Below, in pieces: positions 35,327-46,000 of a stretch of DNA of 64,000 bases. The position numbers and the translations under genes were made by a program. Under the pieces are notes generated by a model, which worked only from the letters and a program-made list of their open reading frames with translations, was not told the DNA's origin and ran no database searches. Source of the stretch: Bacteroidota bacterium (GTDB lineage: Bacteria > Bacteroidota > Bacteroidia > Cytophagales > Cyclobacteriaceae). The stretch is taken from positions 1-64,000 of the forward strand of contig JAFDYY010000005.1 of assembly GCA_018267195.1 (NCBI GenBank), in the 5' to 3' direction. Numbering within the stretch: the first letter of the stretch is position 1; every line of letters starts with the position of its first letter.

Positions 35327-36121
35327 CTAAACAGCAATCGGTGCTTTAATGGAAGGATGCGAATGATAATTTACCACTTCAAAATCTTCATACTGGTAAT
35401 CAAAAATTGAAGCGGGTTTTCGTTTCATGATTAGTTTCGGGAGCGGAAAAGGTTCGCGCATCAATTGTGTTTTGGCTTGCTCGAAATGATTGGCATATAA
35501 ATGCACGTCTCCTCCGGTCCAAACAAATTCGCCCGGCTTTAAATCGCATTGCTGAGCTACCATTTCCGTAAGCAACGCATAGCTGGCAATATTAAATGGC
35601 ACACCTAGAAAATAATCGGCACTGCGCTGATATAGCTGGCATGACAATTTTCCATCCGCCACATAAAATTGAAATAGCGCGTGGCATGGCGGTAGTGCCA
35701 TATTATCTACTTCGGCCGGATTCCAGGCCGAAACAATATGCCTTCTGGAATCAGGTTTGGTTTTCAGTTGCTGAATAACCTGAGCAATCTGGTCTATCTT
35801 TCGACCATCCGGTGCTGGCCAACTGCGCCATTGGCTGCCATATACCGGCCCCAAATCTCCGTTGGCATCGGCCCATTCATCCCAAATGGTTACACCATTG
35901 TCTTTCAGGTATTTAATATTGGTATCGCCCCTTAAAAACCAAAGTAGCTCGTAAATAATTGAGCGTGTATGAAGTTTTTTGGTCGTTACCAGAGGGAAAC
36001 CTTGCGACAGGTCAAAACGCATCTGCCGCCCGAAAACAGATTTAGTGCCCGTGCCGGTACGATCGGTCTTTAGCATTCCGTTTTCTAAAATATCATTCAT
36101 TCCCAGAAGGTATTGCTGCAT
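35327..36121 (-). CDS. thyA: Thymidylate synthase
   Basis: ThyA methylates dUMP to dTMP with methylene-tetrahydrofolate. From the ATG at 36121 the protein is 264 residues, the same length as E. coli ThyA. Its catalytic cysteine falls at Cys146 in [11 protein letters not shown]. Other signatures are [39 protein letters not shown] and [20 protein letters not shown]. An in-frame start at 36163 would add 14 residues and run into the upstream terminator. Dihydrofolate reductase, often next, would lie downstream on the minus strand but is not found there; the convergent hydroxylase gene follows. Confidence 0.97.
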   Translation of the reverse strand: MQQYLLGMNDILENGMLKTDRTGTGTKSVFGRQMRFDLSQGFPLVTTKKLHTRSIIYELLWFLRGDTNIKYLKDNGVTIWDEWADANGDLGPVYGSQWRSWPAPDGRKIDQIAQVIQQLKTKPDSRRHIVSAWNPAEVDNMALPPCHALFQFYVADGKLSCQLYQRSADYFLGVPFNIASYALLTEMVAQQCDLKPGEFVWTGGDVHLYANHFEQAKTQLMREPFPLPKLIMKRKPASIFDYQYEDFEVVNYHSHPSIKAPIAV

Positions 36122-36161
36122 GCCGGTAAATTTTATGCAAATAACTGAACGAAGAGCAAAC

Positions 36162-36188
36162 AAAAAAACCCCGGCATTTCTGCCGGGG
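36162..36188 (-). terminator. Intrinsic terminator after lipoprotein paralogue 1
   Basis: A perfect 8-base GC-rich stem (CCCCGGCA/TGCCGGGG) with a 4-base loop is followed on the minus strand by seven T. It lies 32 nt past the stop at 36221, isolating thyA from upstream transcription. Confidence 0.92.
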
Positions 36189-36220
36189 TCTTACCTACCC
36201 CACCTATCCAACAAAAATTT

Positions 36221-37156
36221 TTAGTTGCCGTCCGGGCTTATAGTTATTGTTTTTGTTTTTCCGTTAAACTGAATGGTTACCGTGTTCGTACATGAACTGG
36301 AAGTACCATTTCCAAAAGTAAAAGTATATACGTTTTGAGTTGAACTTCCGGCCGGTGTAACCGTAAGGGTTTTGCTTCCCGATTGTGGAAAGTAATAGCC
36401 AGTGGCGGCACAAGAGCCTAAGAATTTTATATCGGCTGTAATGTTCATCGTATAACTGGCGCCCTTTCTGGTAGTACCCGTAGCGGAGCCTCCTGCATTA
36501 TGAGTTACAGACGATTGTGTGGGTGCCCCAATAAAAATATTCCACACAGCCGTATAGGTTGCACTGCGGGTAGCCGTAGTGTTATCCGCAAAAGTGAAAG
36601 TGAGCTGCGAGGTATGGTTGTGGGTTACTATCCAGTTGTTCCCAGCTACCGAGTCAGCTGAGGCCACTAAAATTCCAATCGTTCCGGAAATACCTACTGC
36701 GTTGCGCTTAAAGTTGCTGAAGGTAATAGCACGGGTTGAACCTGGCATAAATCGCTTACCGGTATAGGCAATGTTAATCATTCCTGAACGGGTAACCCCA
36801 TCAGGGCCTTTAATGCCGGGCGATCCATAATTAATTGTTATTGTGCCCATGGGGCCGTTAGCACCTTTAGTTCCACTGATAATGATGGTAGCACCTTTTA
36901 AGCGTCCGTCTTTTCCGATTACGGTGTCAGCCCAAGCTTCGCGGGTAGCCGAAAGCTGCGCATCTGAAACATTGCTCATCACTGTATTGGCTACATCGGC
37001 CACTTCGTTAGCTTGTGCCGAAGTCACGGATTCTGTATTTACATTTTGAACATCGGTGGTACTGAGTGGGTTGTCGTTATTCTTGCTGCAAGACGCCAAC
37101 ACCAATACCCCCGCCACCATAGCTACCGAAAAAAATTTTAATAATACATTTTTCAT
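36221..37156 (-). CDS. Lipoprotein of unknown function, paralogue 1
   Basis: The 311-residue protein has a lipoprotein signal (VLVLASC, Cys23). An Asp/Asn/Glu-rich N-terminal part follows (about 30-75, containing DVQNVNTESVTSAQANEVAD), then a beta-rich body. The body has ITINYGSPGIKGPDGVTRSG, MINIAYTGKRFMPGSTR and FSNFKRNAVGISGT segments, and the protein ends in GKTKTITISPDGN. The neighbour at 37262 shares this plan, so they are tandem duplicates. Similar lipoproteins are widespread in Bacteroidota without a known role. It is transcribed alone: a terminator precedes its promoter region and another follows the gene. Confidence 0.8.
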   Translation of the reverse strand: MKNVLLKFFSVAMVAGVLVLASCSKNNDNPLSTTDVQNVNTESVTSAQANEVADVANTVMSNVSDAQLSATREAWADTVIGKDGRLKGATIIISGTKGANGPMGTITINYGSPGIKGPDGVTRSGMINIAYTGKRFMPGSTRAITFSNFKRNAVGISGTIGILVASADSVAGNNWIVTHNHTSQLTFTFADNTTATRSATYTAVWNIFIGAPTQSSVTHNAGGSATGTTRKGASYTMNITADIKFLGSCAATGYYFPQSGSKTLTVTPAGSSTQNVYTFTFGNGTSSSCTNTVTIQFNGKTKTITISPDGN

Positions 37157-37220
37157 TTTTATAGAGTTTAAATTATTTTTTCTTTGAGTTTAGAGCGAAT
37201 ATAAGGTTTAATCGCTAATC

Positions 37221-37250
37221 AAAAAAAGCAACGTAAATAATATACGTTGC
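37221..37250 (-). terminator. Intrinsic terminator after lipoprotein paralogue 2
   Basis: An 8-base stem (GCAACGTA/TACGTTGC) with a 7-base loop is followed by seven T on the minus strand. It lies 11 nt past the stop of the 37262-38194 gene and separates the two paralogues into independent units. Confidence 0.9.
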
Positions 37251-37261
37251 TTTTTCCGGGA

Positions 37262-38194
37262 TCAATTTCCATCTAGGTTTATTGTAACCTGCTTTTGTTT
37301 TCCGCTGATTGTGACGGTTACAGTATTGTCGCAGTCGCCATCTCCATAGTTAATGGTATATTGTTCATTCCCTATCGTCACCACTTTAATTCCGCTTACC
37401 GGAATATAGACATCTTCTGCGCGGCAGGCTATTTTTACAATCAGATCTTTGGTAATCTCCATCGTATATTTTTTACCGTCCTTATTGGTACCCCAAGCCG
37501 TGCCGTTAGCCGATTGCCCATTGGTAGCCAATGTTATCCACTCATCGTTTTGTGGTAAAGAAGCCCGTATCCACTCGCGGGTGAGGTCATGCTGGCGAGT
37601 AATCGTTTTTCCATTTGCAAAGGTTATCACACCGCTATCCAACACGGAGTGAAACTGGAGATGGGCAGAATCAGCACTGAGTTGGGTGGTTAGTGTCAGG
37701 TTTGCCTGAACATGTGTATTGTTGCGATAAAAATTTACCAGGCGTACATTATACCACGAACCGGGCATCCAACGAAGGCCATCATAAGTAATAATAATCT
37801 CACCTCTGCGTCTAACTCCGTGCGAATCTTTACAGGTATTTGAAAGCGAATCGTAATTAATCGTAATCACACCATGCGGGTGCGATCTTGTGCCCGTGCT
37901 TACAATAGTAACAATGGCACATTGCAAGCGCTCGTCCCAATTTACCAGGTTATGAAGTTTAAAGCCTTCCGTACGCGCACCAGCAAACTGTACGGCTGAT
38001 GTTCCATTTACAGCATTTACAGCAATATCGGCTGTTTCATTTGTATAAACAGCCGCTGCCGACTCCGTATTTACATTTTGTGTATCGTTCGGACTAAGAA
38101 TATCGCTATCCTTTTGACACGATGCCAACACCACAAAGAACACAACCGCAAAAGCGGCTAGGTTCTTTACCCGAAACAAACTGTTGTTTTTCAT
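37262..38194 (-). CDS. Lipoprotein of unknown function, paralogue 2
   Basis: The 310-residue paralogue of the 36221-37156 product has lipobox VVLASC (Cys26) and the same NTES-rich start (DTQNVNTESAAAVYTNETAD). Matching body segments are ITINYDSLSNTCKDSHGVRR, IIITYDGLRWMPGSWYNVRL and VNFYRNNTHVQANL, with the same ending (GKQKQVTINLDGN). Overall sequence has diverged clearly while motif order is kept. This copy has extra cysteines (in NTCKDSHG and KIACRAEDVY) aligned with or next to turns, so a disulfide is possible. The function is unknown. Confidence 0.8.
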   Translation of the reverse strand: MKNNSLFRVKNLAAFAVVFFVVLASCQKDSDILSPNDTQNVNTESAAAVYTNETADIAVNAVNGTSAVQFAGARTEGFKLHNLVNWDERLQCAIVTIVSTGTRSHPHGVITINYDSLSNTCKDSHGVRRRGEIIITYDGLRWMPGSWYNVRLVNFYRNNTHVQANLTLTTQLSADSAHLQFHSVLDSGVITFANGKTITRQHDLTREWIRASLPQNDEWITLATNGQSANGTAWGTNKDGKKYTMEITKDLIVKIACRAEDVYIPVSGIKVVTIGNEQYTINYGDGDCDNTVTVTISGKQKQVTINLDGN

Positions 38195-38295
38195 AGAGGT
38201 TTTTAGTTTTGTGATGCTTTGATATGTACTTACCTTTAAGGTTTAAAGTCAGTCTATCAATTTTTTATCAGTATTGTTTATCCCAATCGGTTTTA

Positions 38296-38949
38296 ATGCG
38301 TTTACATCATTTTTTAATATTTTCCATTCTTATTTGGGCAAACCCGCTGTGTGCGCAACTCAAGATTGGCAAACTCAAATACAACGGGGGCGGAGACTGG
38401 TATGCCAACAAAACAGCGCTTCCTAACTTAATCCATTTCTGTAACCAGGAGTTAGGAACACGCCTGCAGGAAGAAGAAGACGTGGTAGAAGTAGGCAGTT
38501 CTTCTATTTTTAATTACCCCTATTTGTATATGACAGGCCACGGCAACGTAGTATTTTCACCAACGGAAGCCGAAAACCTGAGAAAGTATTTACTGAGTGG
38601 TGGTTTTCTGCATGTGGACGACAACTATGGCCTTGATAAATTTTTCCGGCTTGAAATAAAAAAAGTTTTCCCTGAATCTGAGTTAATAGAAGTTCCCTTC
38701 TCCCATCCTATTTATCATCAGAAATATGATTTTGCAAACGGCCTTCCCAAAATTCATGAGCACGATGGTAAGCCCGCACAGGGGTTTGGAATTTTTCAGG
38801 GAGGCAGATTGGTATTGTTTTATTCGTACGAATGCGATTTAGGCAACGGATGGGAAGATCAAAAAACCTACAACGACCCCGAAAGCAAGCGGCAAGAAGC
38901 ATTAAGAATGGGAGCCAACCTTATCTCGTTTTGTTTTACTTCGCAGTAA
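38296..38949 (+). CDS. DUF4159-domain exported protein
   Basis: The ATG at 38296 gives a signal peptide (MRLHHFLIFSILIWANPLCA) and a 217-residue protein. The mature part is a single DUF4159 domain with the family landmarks KIGKLKYNGGGDWYANKTAL, FNYPYLYMTGHGN, LRKYLLSGGFLHVDDNYG and SYECDLGNGWED. Structurally the family resembles the glutamine-amidotransferase-like fold. It is a Bacteroidota-common exported protein with no defined reaction. It is divergent from lipoprotein paralogue 2 and converges on the PorP/SprF gene with a 9-nt gap. Confidence 0.87.
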   Translation: MRLHHFLIFSILIWANPLCAQLKIGKLKYNGGGDWYANKTALPNLIHFCNQELGTRLQEEEDVVEVGSSSIFNYPYLYMTGHGNVVFSPTEAENLRKYLLSGGFLHVDDNYGLDKFFRLEIKKVFPESELIEVPFSHPIYHQKYDFANGLPKIHEHDGKPAQGFGIFQGGRLVLFYSYECDLGNGWEDQKTYNDPESKRQEALRMGANLISFCFTSQ

Positions 38950-38958
38950 ACCGTTACA

Positions 38959-39987
38959 TCAGTTCCAGAAACCGGGTTTGTTATTAAACGTGGGGCAAGG
39001 AATAAGCCGGTTGCGTTTTTTTACTCCACGGTGCAGGGGCTTGGCGGTAAATTCATAAATGATTGACAACTCGTGAGCGCCTCCAGCCGAAGTAGCTAAC
39101 GGAGAAATGGTAAAATCATAACTGTATCCCACCGTAAAATCCTTCAGGTATATTCCTAACAGAAAAATAACTGCGTCTTGCTGCACTGTGCCAATAATAC
39201 TTTTTTGAAAGGGCTTACCCCGGTACCAAAATCCGATCGAAACCGGATCTACGTGATAGTTTACCCCCACGTCCATTTGGGTAATACCCGATTGACTTCG
39301 AAACACAAAAGAGGGAGTTAAATAAGAAGGTCGTTCAGACGAACGAAGGCCATTCATTAAATTAAACCGAGCCCCCCCGTGTACGGCTATTTTCATTCCT
39401 AAGCGATCTTCCTCATTTAGTACAGAAATATTAGGCTGGTTCATGTGGCTGAAGGCAGCCCCGAGCCATAATGTTTTACTATACAAAAGAAATCCAGAAC
39501 CGAAATCGAAATATTGCTGGTTACCCAGTTTCTGCAGGGCAGGATCGAGCGAGCCGGCCGCACCGTATGTAAGTTGATCGCCTAATAATAGTTTAGAACG
39601 GTCTAACCCATTCATGCCATACCCAAAATACAAGCCGGGCGAAAATACAATCTTTTCATTCAGACGGACTTTATAGCTGTATGTCAACCCGAACGTAGTT
39701 GTGCGCCATCCGGCCGAACCCATTTTGTCAGTGCTGGCAATAATTCCAAATCCGCTCCGCAGTTCATCCACCCATATATCATAACTGGCCATGAAGGTAT
39801 TGAATGCCTGCGGAAGGTTAGGCCATTGAATACGGTTATTAACAATAAGTCTTTGTTGAGGTGTAATGCCGGTAAAACCGGGGTTTAAATAGATAGGAGC
39901 CTGATAATACTGGGAAAATTGAGGATCTTGGCTCCAAGCGCTTGATGCCCACAAGATAAAAAAAACAATAACCCAACATCTCTTCAT
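38959..39987 (-). CDS. PorP/SprF-family type IX secretion outer-membrane protein
   Basis: The start is the ATG at 39987 (MKRCWVIVFFILWASSAWSQ, a clear signal peptide); a TTG 9 nt upstream is less likely. The 342-residue barrel begins its mature chain QDPQFSQYYQAPIYLNPGFTG, the hallmark of the PorP/SprF family, and continues with strands such as YSYKVRLNEKIVFSPGLYFGYG and LGIYLKDFTVGYSYDFTISPL. SprF proteins are needed for secretion or surface attachment of the giant SprB adhesin encoded next to them. Here the gene follows the 4889-residue cargo by 20 nt, so it is very likely the partner of that protein. A TATATTTG box lies 6 nt before this ATG. Confidence 0.93.
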   Translation of the reverse strand: MKRCWVIVFFILWASSAWSQDPQFSQYYQAPIYLNPGFTGITPQQRLIVNNRIQWPNLPQAFNTFMASYDIWVDELRSGFGIIASTDKMGSAGWRTTTFGLTYSYKVRLNEKIVFSPGLYFGYGMNGLDRSKLLLGDQLTYGAAGSLDPALQKLGNQQYFDFGSGFLLYSKTLWLGAAFSHMNQPNISVLNEEDRLGMKIAVHGGARFNLMNGLRSSERPSYLTPSFVFRSQSGITQMDVGVNYHVDPVSIGFWYRGKPFQKSIIGTVQQDAVIFLLGIYLKDFTVGYSYDFTISPLATSAGGAHELSIIYEFTAKPLHRGVKKRNRLIPCPTFNNKPGFWN

Positions 39988-39993
39988 ACTGCT

Positions 39994-40001
39994 CAAATAT
40001 A
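39994..40001 (-). promoter_or_regulatory. -7 element (TATATTTG) 6 nt before the PorP/SprF gene
   Basis: An exact TAnnTTTG match on the minus strand lies inside the gap between the giant gene and porP. It could allow the partner protein to be made independently of the very long upstream transcript. A TTTG sits 15 nt upstream, which is shorter than the usual spacing. Confidence 0.45.
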
Positions 40002-40007
40002 GGATAA

Positions 40008-43000
40008 TTAACGTATCAAAGTAACATCACCTATCTGAGTGGTACGCTGCTGATCAGACAACCGGAGGGTAAGTTTATAGACATACACACCTGCATGCAT
40101 CAGCCTCCCGTTCTGATCGTATCCATCCCACCCTACCGTTTGATTATTGCTTTCAAAGATCAGGTTGCCCCATCGGTCGTATATCTGCAAGTTAAATTCC
40201 TCAATACCTCTTACCTGTGGCAGAAATATATAGTTGTTGGCATCATTCGTGCCGCCCGATACTCCCCCACTCGGGCCGGCTGTGCTGGGAGTAAAGGCAT
40301 TCGGAATTTTAGCCACACCGCCTTGCTTGGCCACTATTTTCTGTGTGGCCGTGTCGCGGCAAATCACCCCGCCTCCGTGGTCGTTAGACGATATTAACGT
40401 AATCGTAAATATCCCTTCAAACTTATACGTATAGGATGGATCAAAATCCGTAGAGGTGCCGCCATCGCCAAAGTCCCAGTTAAATTCAGTACCACCAATA
40501 CTATTGTTGATCAACTTCATGGGCGAATCAGGAACATAAACCGTGGGGGGATTAGCCAAAAACATAGCCTTCGGTTTATCATAAACTAAGAACGGACCTT
40601 GGGTTAAAGTATTTTGCTGTCCTGTTTTAGAATAGATGGCCGTCAGACTAATATAATATTTACCAGGTTGCGTAATGGAGAATTTTGGTAAAGGTGCGGT
40701 AGATTGAGCCACAATATTGTTGTTGCTGTCTGTTACCTGCCAACTGCTTTGATCACCTCCCGATGTATTTTGTGTTACAATTAAATCAGAAGGGAAACAA
40801 GAGGCCGGAGGGGTTGCCTGAAAGGCAGCGATCACCGGAGCTATCAAAATATTAATAGACTGTGTGGTCATCTTGGTGTAACAAGAAAGTCCTGATGCAC
40901 TGGGCGACAAATTAGTAACCGTTAATGAAATAATCTTGCGCCCCGGAGAGGAGTAGTTAACCAAAAAATTAGGCCCAACGTTGTTCACTGAATCGGGTGC
41001 TGAATCCACACCAAAATTCCACACATAACTAAACTTGGTGTTGTCTTGCGGAGTAGATGTATTAGTAAAATTAACGGTAGAATTTCCTCCTGAAAATTGT
41101 GGCACTGGGCCGATGGTAAACGCAGCCGTAAGTTTCGGATAAACATTATAAACCACCTGACGATTCAACGGCTGCGCGCATCCCAGGTTATCCATCATAG
41201 ACACCAGTTTGTAAGTACTGTTAGAAGTTGGTGTTATGGCTATGGCTTTAAAGTTGGCCACCTTGGTAAGTGTTTGGTTGCTTCCGTCATTATACACCAA
41301 CGTAAAAGGTGCCTGTCCATTCAACTGTACTTGCAAAAAGTCTTTCGTGCCGGCACAAAGATTATTAATGCTGTCATTTAGGAATTTGGCTTTCATAAGG
41401 GCTCCCGCCTGAACGCTTACTGTTTTTTGTAAACCGGGACAGAAAGTAGGAGCCGGGCCGGTAGGTGTAATATAGTATGAAAATGCATCTGACGAAAAAC
41501 TCAAGGTGTCTTTTACTGACGCAACATTGATCGTAGCAGAAGAATTAGCTCCTGCCCCTGAAGCTGATCCGGCTAAAGGTACACCCGAATTATTGGGGTC
41601 TGTAGTCCAAGCATAATTCACACCTGTTACAGGGCTTGCTAATGGAATCGTAAGAGGCGCACCATAACAAACCACTTGTTTAAGCGGTAACCCGGTAAAA
41701 GTGGGGGTCGGGTTTACTGTAACATTTACCACTAAAGGTGTGTTAACACAATTAGCGGCCTTGGGCGTAATAGTATAAGTTACTGTAGAAGGAACGTTCC
41801 CGTTATTTCGCAACGACTGCAAAATAAGATCGCCCGATCCACCTCCCGCACCAATAACAGAGTTAGCAGGAGAAATAGATGTACTCCAAGTATTGATGGT
41901 ACCAATTACATTAGACGAAAGTGAAATATTGACTGTGCTGTCGCTGCAAATCGGTGCCTGTGAAGTAGCCGTGATAACCGGCAGCGGATTAACATTCAGT
42001 GTAATACTGCTGTTGCTCCCTACACAACCCAACCCTCCACTTATTACCGGTTGCAATACATACGAAACAGTTTGCTGTGAAACGGTGGTGTTATTCCACT
42101 TATCTACAATCGTGGCATGGTTGGCATACGTGGCCACCGGAACTGCCGGAGAGGTGAGCGTTATACCTCCGGTAGGCGTAGCGCTGATAACATTAAACTG
42201 TACTGTACCAGCCGAGGGTGTAGTGGGCGAATTAAGAGCAATATTGCTAGCCACTTGTGAGCATACCGTGGAAATCAAAGGAGAAGCAATCAGTTTCGGT
42301 AGCGGATCTACCGTTACTACAAAATTTACTGCTGCACTGGAGCAACCCACGCCCCCACCGGCACCATTCGATACGGCTGTTATTTTGTAGGTAACATTGC
42401 CCGGTGCGTTCGATACGTTAACAAGATTATCTTGTATTGATCCGGGAGGGAGATTACTGATGGACGGGGTAAACCCGGATAGAGACCCTCCAATATTTGA
42501 TGTGGCGGTGTAGCTGAACGAAATAGAAGCAGCGCCTGTAGTAGGTACCGAAGGCGAACTCATAACAATATTCGTTTGATTATTGCTACATATACTTTGT
42601 GTGAGAGAGGCCGGTGTTATTGTTGCTTTTATAGTTGGTTCAACCGTTACAACCACCGTTTTTACCGGACCGATACATCCTGCCGAAGAAACAGGCGCTA
42701 CAGAATAAGTAACCGTCTGTGTTCCGTTGGTCGCATTCGTAAACTTATCTCCCAGAATTTCTGTATTGGTAACCCCATTTCTCGGAGTGCCGATATTTCC
42801 AGCGTTCTGTGTCAATCCGGGTTGTATAGCGATGGCTGTAATGTTATACCCATTGGGCGAAGCCGCCACCACACTTGAAGATTTTGTATTCAGCGTGATA
42901 CCGGTAGCACTGCCCGAACATACCACCAAACTTAAGTTGGCAAGAGAAGGAGCTGGGTTTACCGTAAGTTTTACGAGATAATCATTTCCCACACAATTTC

Positions 43001-46000
43001 CGGCCGCCACAGGTGCAATAGTATAAGTTACCTGCCAAGAGTTTTTGGTAATATTTGTAAACACATCATTGGCCAAGAAATTATTTACCATATAATTACC
43101 TATGCCGGCATTCGTACCGGCTGCGGTAAGTGAATCCACTACAAAAATTTGTTTTAAGTTGTACTGCACAATTGGAGCCGAGCCCACCTGCGTGCCCAAA
43201 ATAATTCCGGAGGTAAGACCACTGCAAACAGTGGCTAAACCAGGTACTAAAATCGGCTCAGGATTAATTGTTAACGTAATTGACTGAGGTACTCCCTGGC
43301 ATCCCGATCCGCTGATCGCGGCAATACTATACACTACGTTTACCGACACATTGGTTGTGTTCGTGTATTTGTCGTTTGCAATCAAGCCTACCCCACCGGT
43401 CTGCGGCAACCCAAGGTTAGCCACATTGCTTGCCGCGGCCGTAATAGTACCGGGAACAGACACTGCTGTGAGTTTGTACGATGTCGCTCCAACCGATGAA
43501 CCATTGGTAGCCAATGTAATCGCTGAAGTACTTTTACTGCATACGGTATTGGTGATAGCTCCTACTACCGGTTCGGGGTTTACTGTTACTGCAATTTGGA
43601 ATGGAGCACCGGTACAACCTGCTGCTGATTTAGGGATGGATTGATATACCACCTTCAGAGGTACTGCCCCTACATTGTTGTACACGTCATTTTTAATTCC
43701 ATTGGCTCCGAGTGCAGCCCCCGTAGTAGGTGATCCCGTTAACCCAATATCCTGGCTAACCAACGAAACATTGTATGAGGTTGCCGATACAGAAATTCCA
43801 TTGGTGTTTAGTACGATGTTAGTAGGGTTGGGCGATGAGGCGTTGTTACTACAGATTGTTTTGGCGGCCAGCGAAGGATCCATTACCGGCTCGGGGTTAA
43901 CCGGCTGAACAATAACAAAGGTATTGCCCGCACAAGGTCCCGAAGAGGGTGTTACCGTATAGGTTGCATTCAATGTACCAGCGGTCAGGTTCGTTAAATT
44001 ACCTGTAATATTTCCGGTGCCCGAGTTTACACCACCGGTTAGACTAGCGTCATAAACAGCGGTCCAACTAAAAGTAGAAATAACACTGTTGGTAATATTG
44101 GATTGCGGATTGATGTTGATAGCCGTGCGCGAGCAAAGTGCTACAGCGGTAGAGCCCGCCCCTACCGGTGTAGGGCTGATAACTACTACATAAGTAAAGG
44201 TAGCTCCTACACAATTATTTGACGCGCTAAGAGGCGTAACTGTATACGTAATAGTAGCGGGGGTTCCGGTATTGTTAGTATAACTGTCAGTGATGGGTGC
44301 AGAACTGGCCACTGTTCTATTGGCCGCTGCCGGCACGCCTCCATTGTTTGATGATACCGTATAGGTAAAGACAGAATTTACACCATTTGTAACCTGCGAC
44401 TGAAGGTTTTGATTCAGTGTGGCGGCACATTTAGGATCGGTAACATTAGAACCTACCGGCTCCGGATATACAGTAACTTTAATAGTTTGTGCCACACCTA
44501 CACAAGTGGAACCGCTTACCGGAATCACCACATAGCTTACCTGTTGCGATGCATTGCTTATGTTCTTAAATACATCGTTGGCCAAATAGCTGGCGGCAAC
44601 ACCTGTATTGGGAACAGTAGCATTGGTTCCGGAGGCTGTTAGCGTGCCCCCGATCGTTTCAGAAACAATATTAAAACTGGCAGCCGCCACCGAAGTGGGA
44701 CTGGTTACTAAAGATAACCCCGTAGCTGCGCTACTGCATACCGATTGATTGGCAGTAGCCATCACCGGCTCAGGATTAATGGTAATCGTAATTGATTTAG
44801 CCTGACCTTGGCAATTGGCAGCACTATATGGCACTACGGTGTAAACCACGTTCCCCGATGTTAAACCGGTATTGGTGTATTTATCAGAGATTAAATAATT
44901 GGCGGCAACATTACTTGAGGTAGGTATTGTAACATTGGTACCAGCTGCCGTAAGACCCGGATCAATTGTAACACCGGTAACAGAGTAGTTGGCCGCAGCT
45001 ACAGAAGCTCCATTCGTATTTAGTGTCAACGCAATATTGGCTTGGCTGCAAGCCGATTTATCTAACCCACTGGCCACTACAGGTTGCGGATTAATGGTAA
45101 TGGTAATCATCTTAGGTGCGCCTGCACAAGTGGCCGCACTAACCGGAATGGCGGTATAATTAACTGTTAGTGCTGCGTTCGTAGTGTTTGTATATACATC
45201 GTTTGCCAAATACCCTGGCACTACCCCCGTAGCCGGAACAGCCGCATTCCCTCCAGCCGCTACCAAGCCACCTCCTACCGTAAGAGTAGTGATATTGTAA
45301 TTGGCTGCCGGAACCGAAGTGCCATTAGTATTTAAGGTTAATCCTATCGGCAAACTGCTGCATAACGTGGCGTCCAGCGTGTTCGACATCACCGGCTGAG
45401 GCATTATCGTTATTACAACAGGAACTGAAACTCCGGCACAACCGGCTGCACTTACAGGTATTACATTGTAAGTTACCGTAAGATTACTATTGCCTGTATT
45501 AATAAATACATCGCTGGCTAAATAGCTAGCATTAACGCCTGTTGCCGGTATGGCGGCATTAGTTCCTAACGGGGTTAATCCACCCGCCAAGCTGACGGAT
45601 ACAATGTTATAATTCTGAGCACTAACCGAAACTCCATTCGTTGCCAAGGTTAACCCGGTAGCTGTATTGCTACACACGCTATTATTAAGCGTGCCCGATA
45701 GCACTGGCTTCGGATTGATGGTTATCGTGATAACTTTTGGAGACCCTAAACAAGTCGCTCCACTAACCGGCACAACGGTGTAAGTTACCAGTTGTATTGC
45801 ATTTGACGTGTTGGTGAATTTATCGTTCATTAAATAATTGGCACCAACACCCGTAGCCGGCACAATAGCATTGGTTCCGGCAGGCGCAAGGGATCCGGCA
45901 ATAGTGCGGGCAGTGATATTATAATTCAAAGCGGCTACCGAAGTGCCATTGGTATTTAATATTAAATTGGTAATGGCGTCACTACATACGGTGTTATCCA

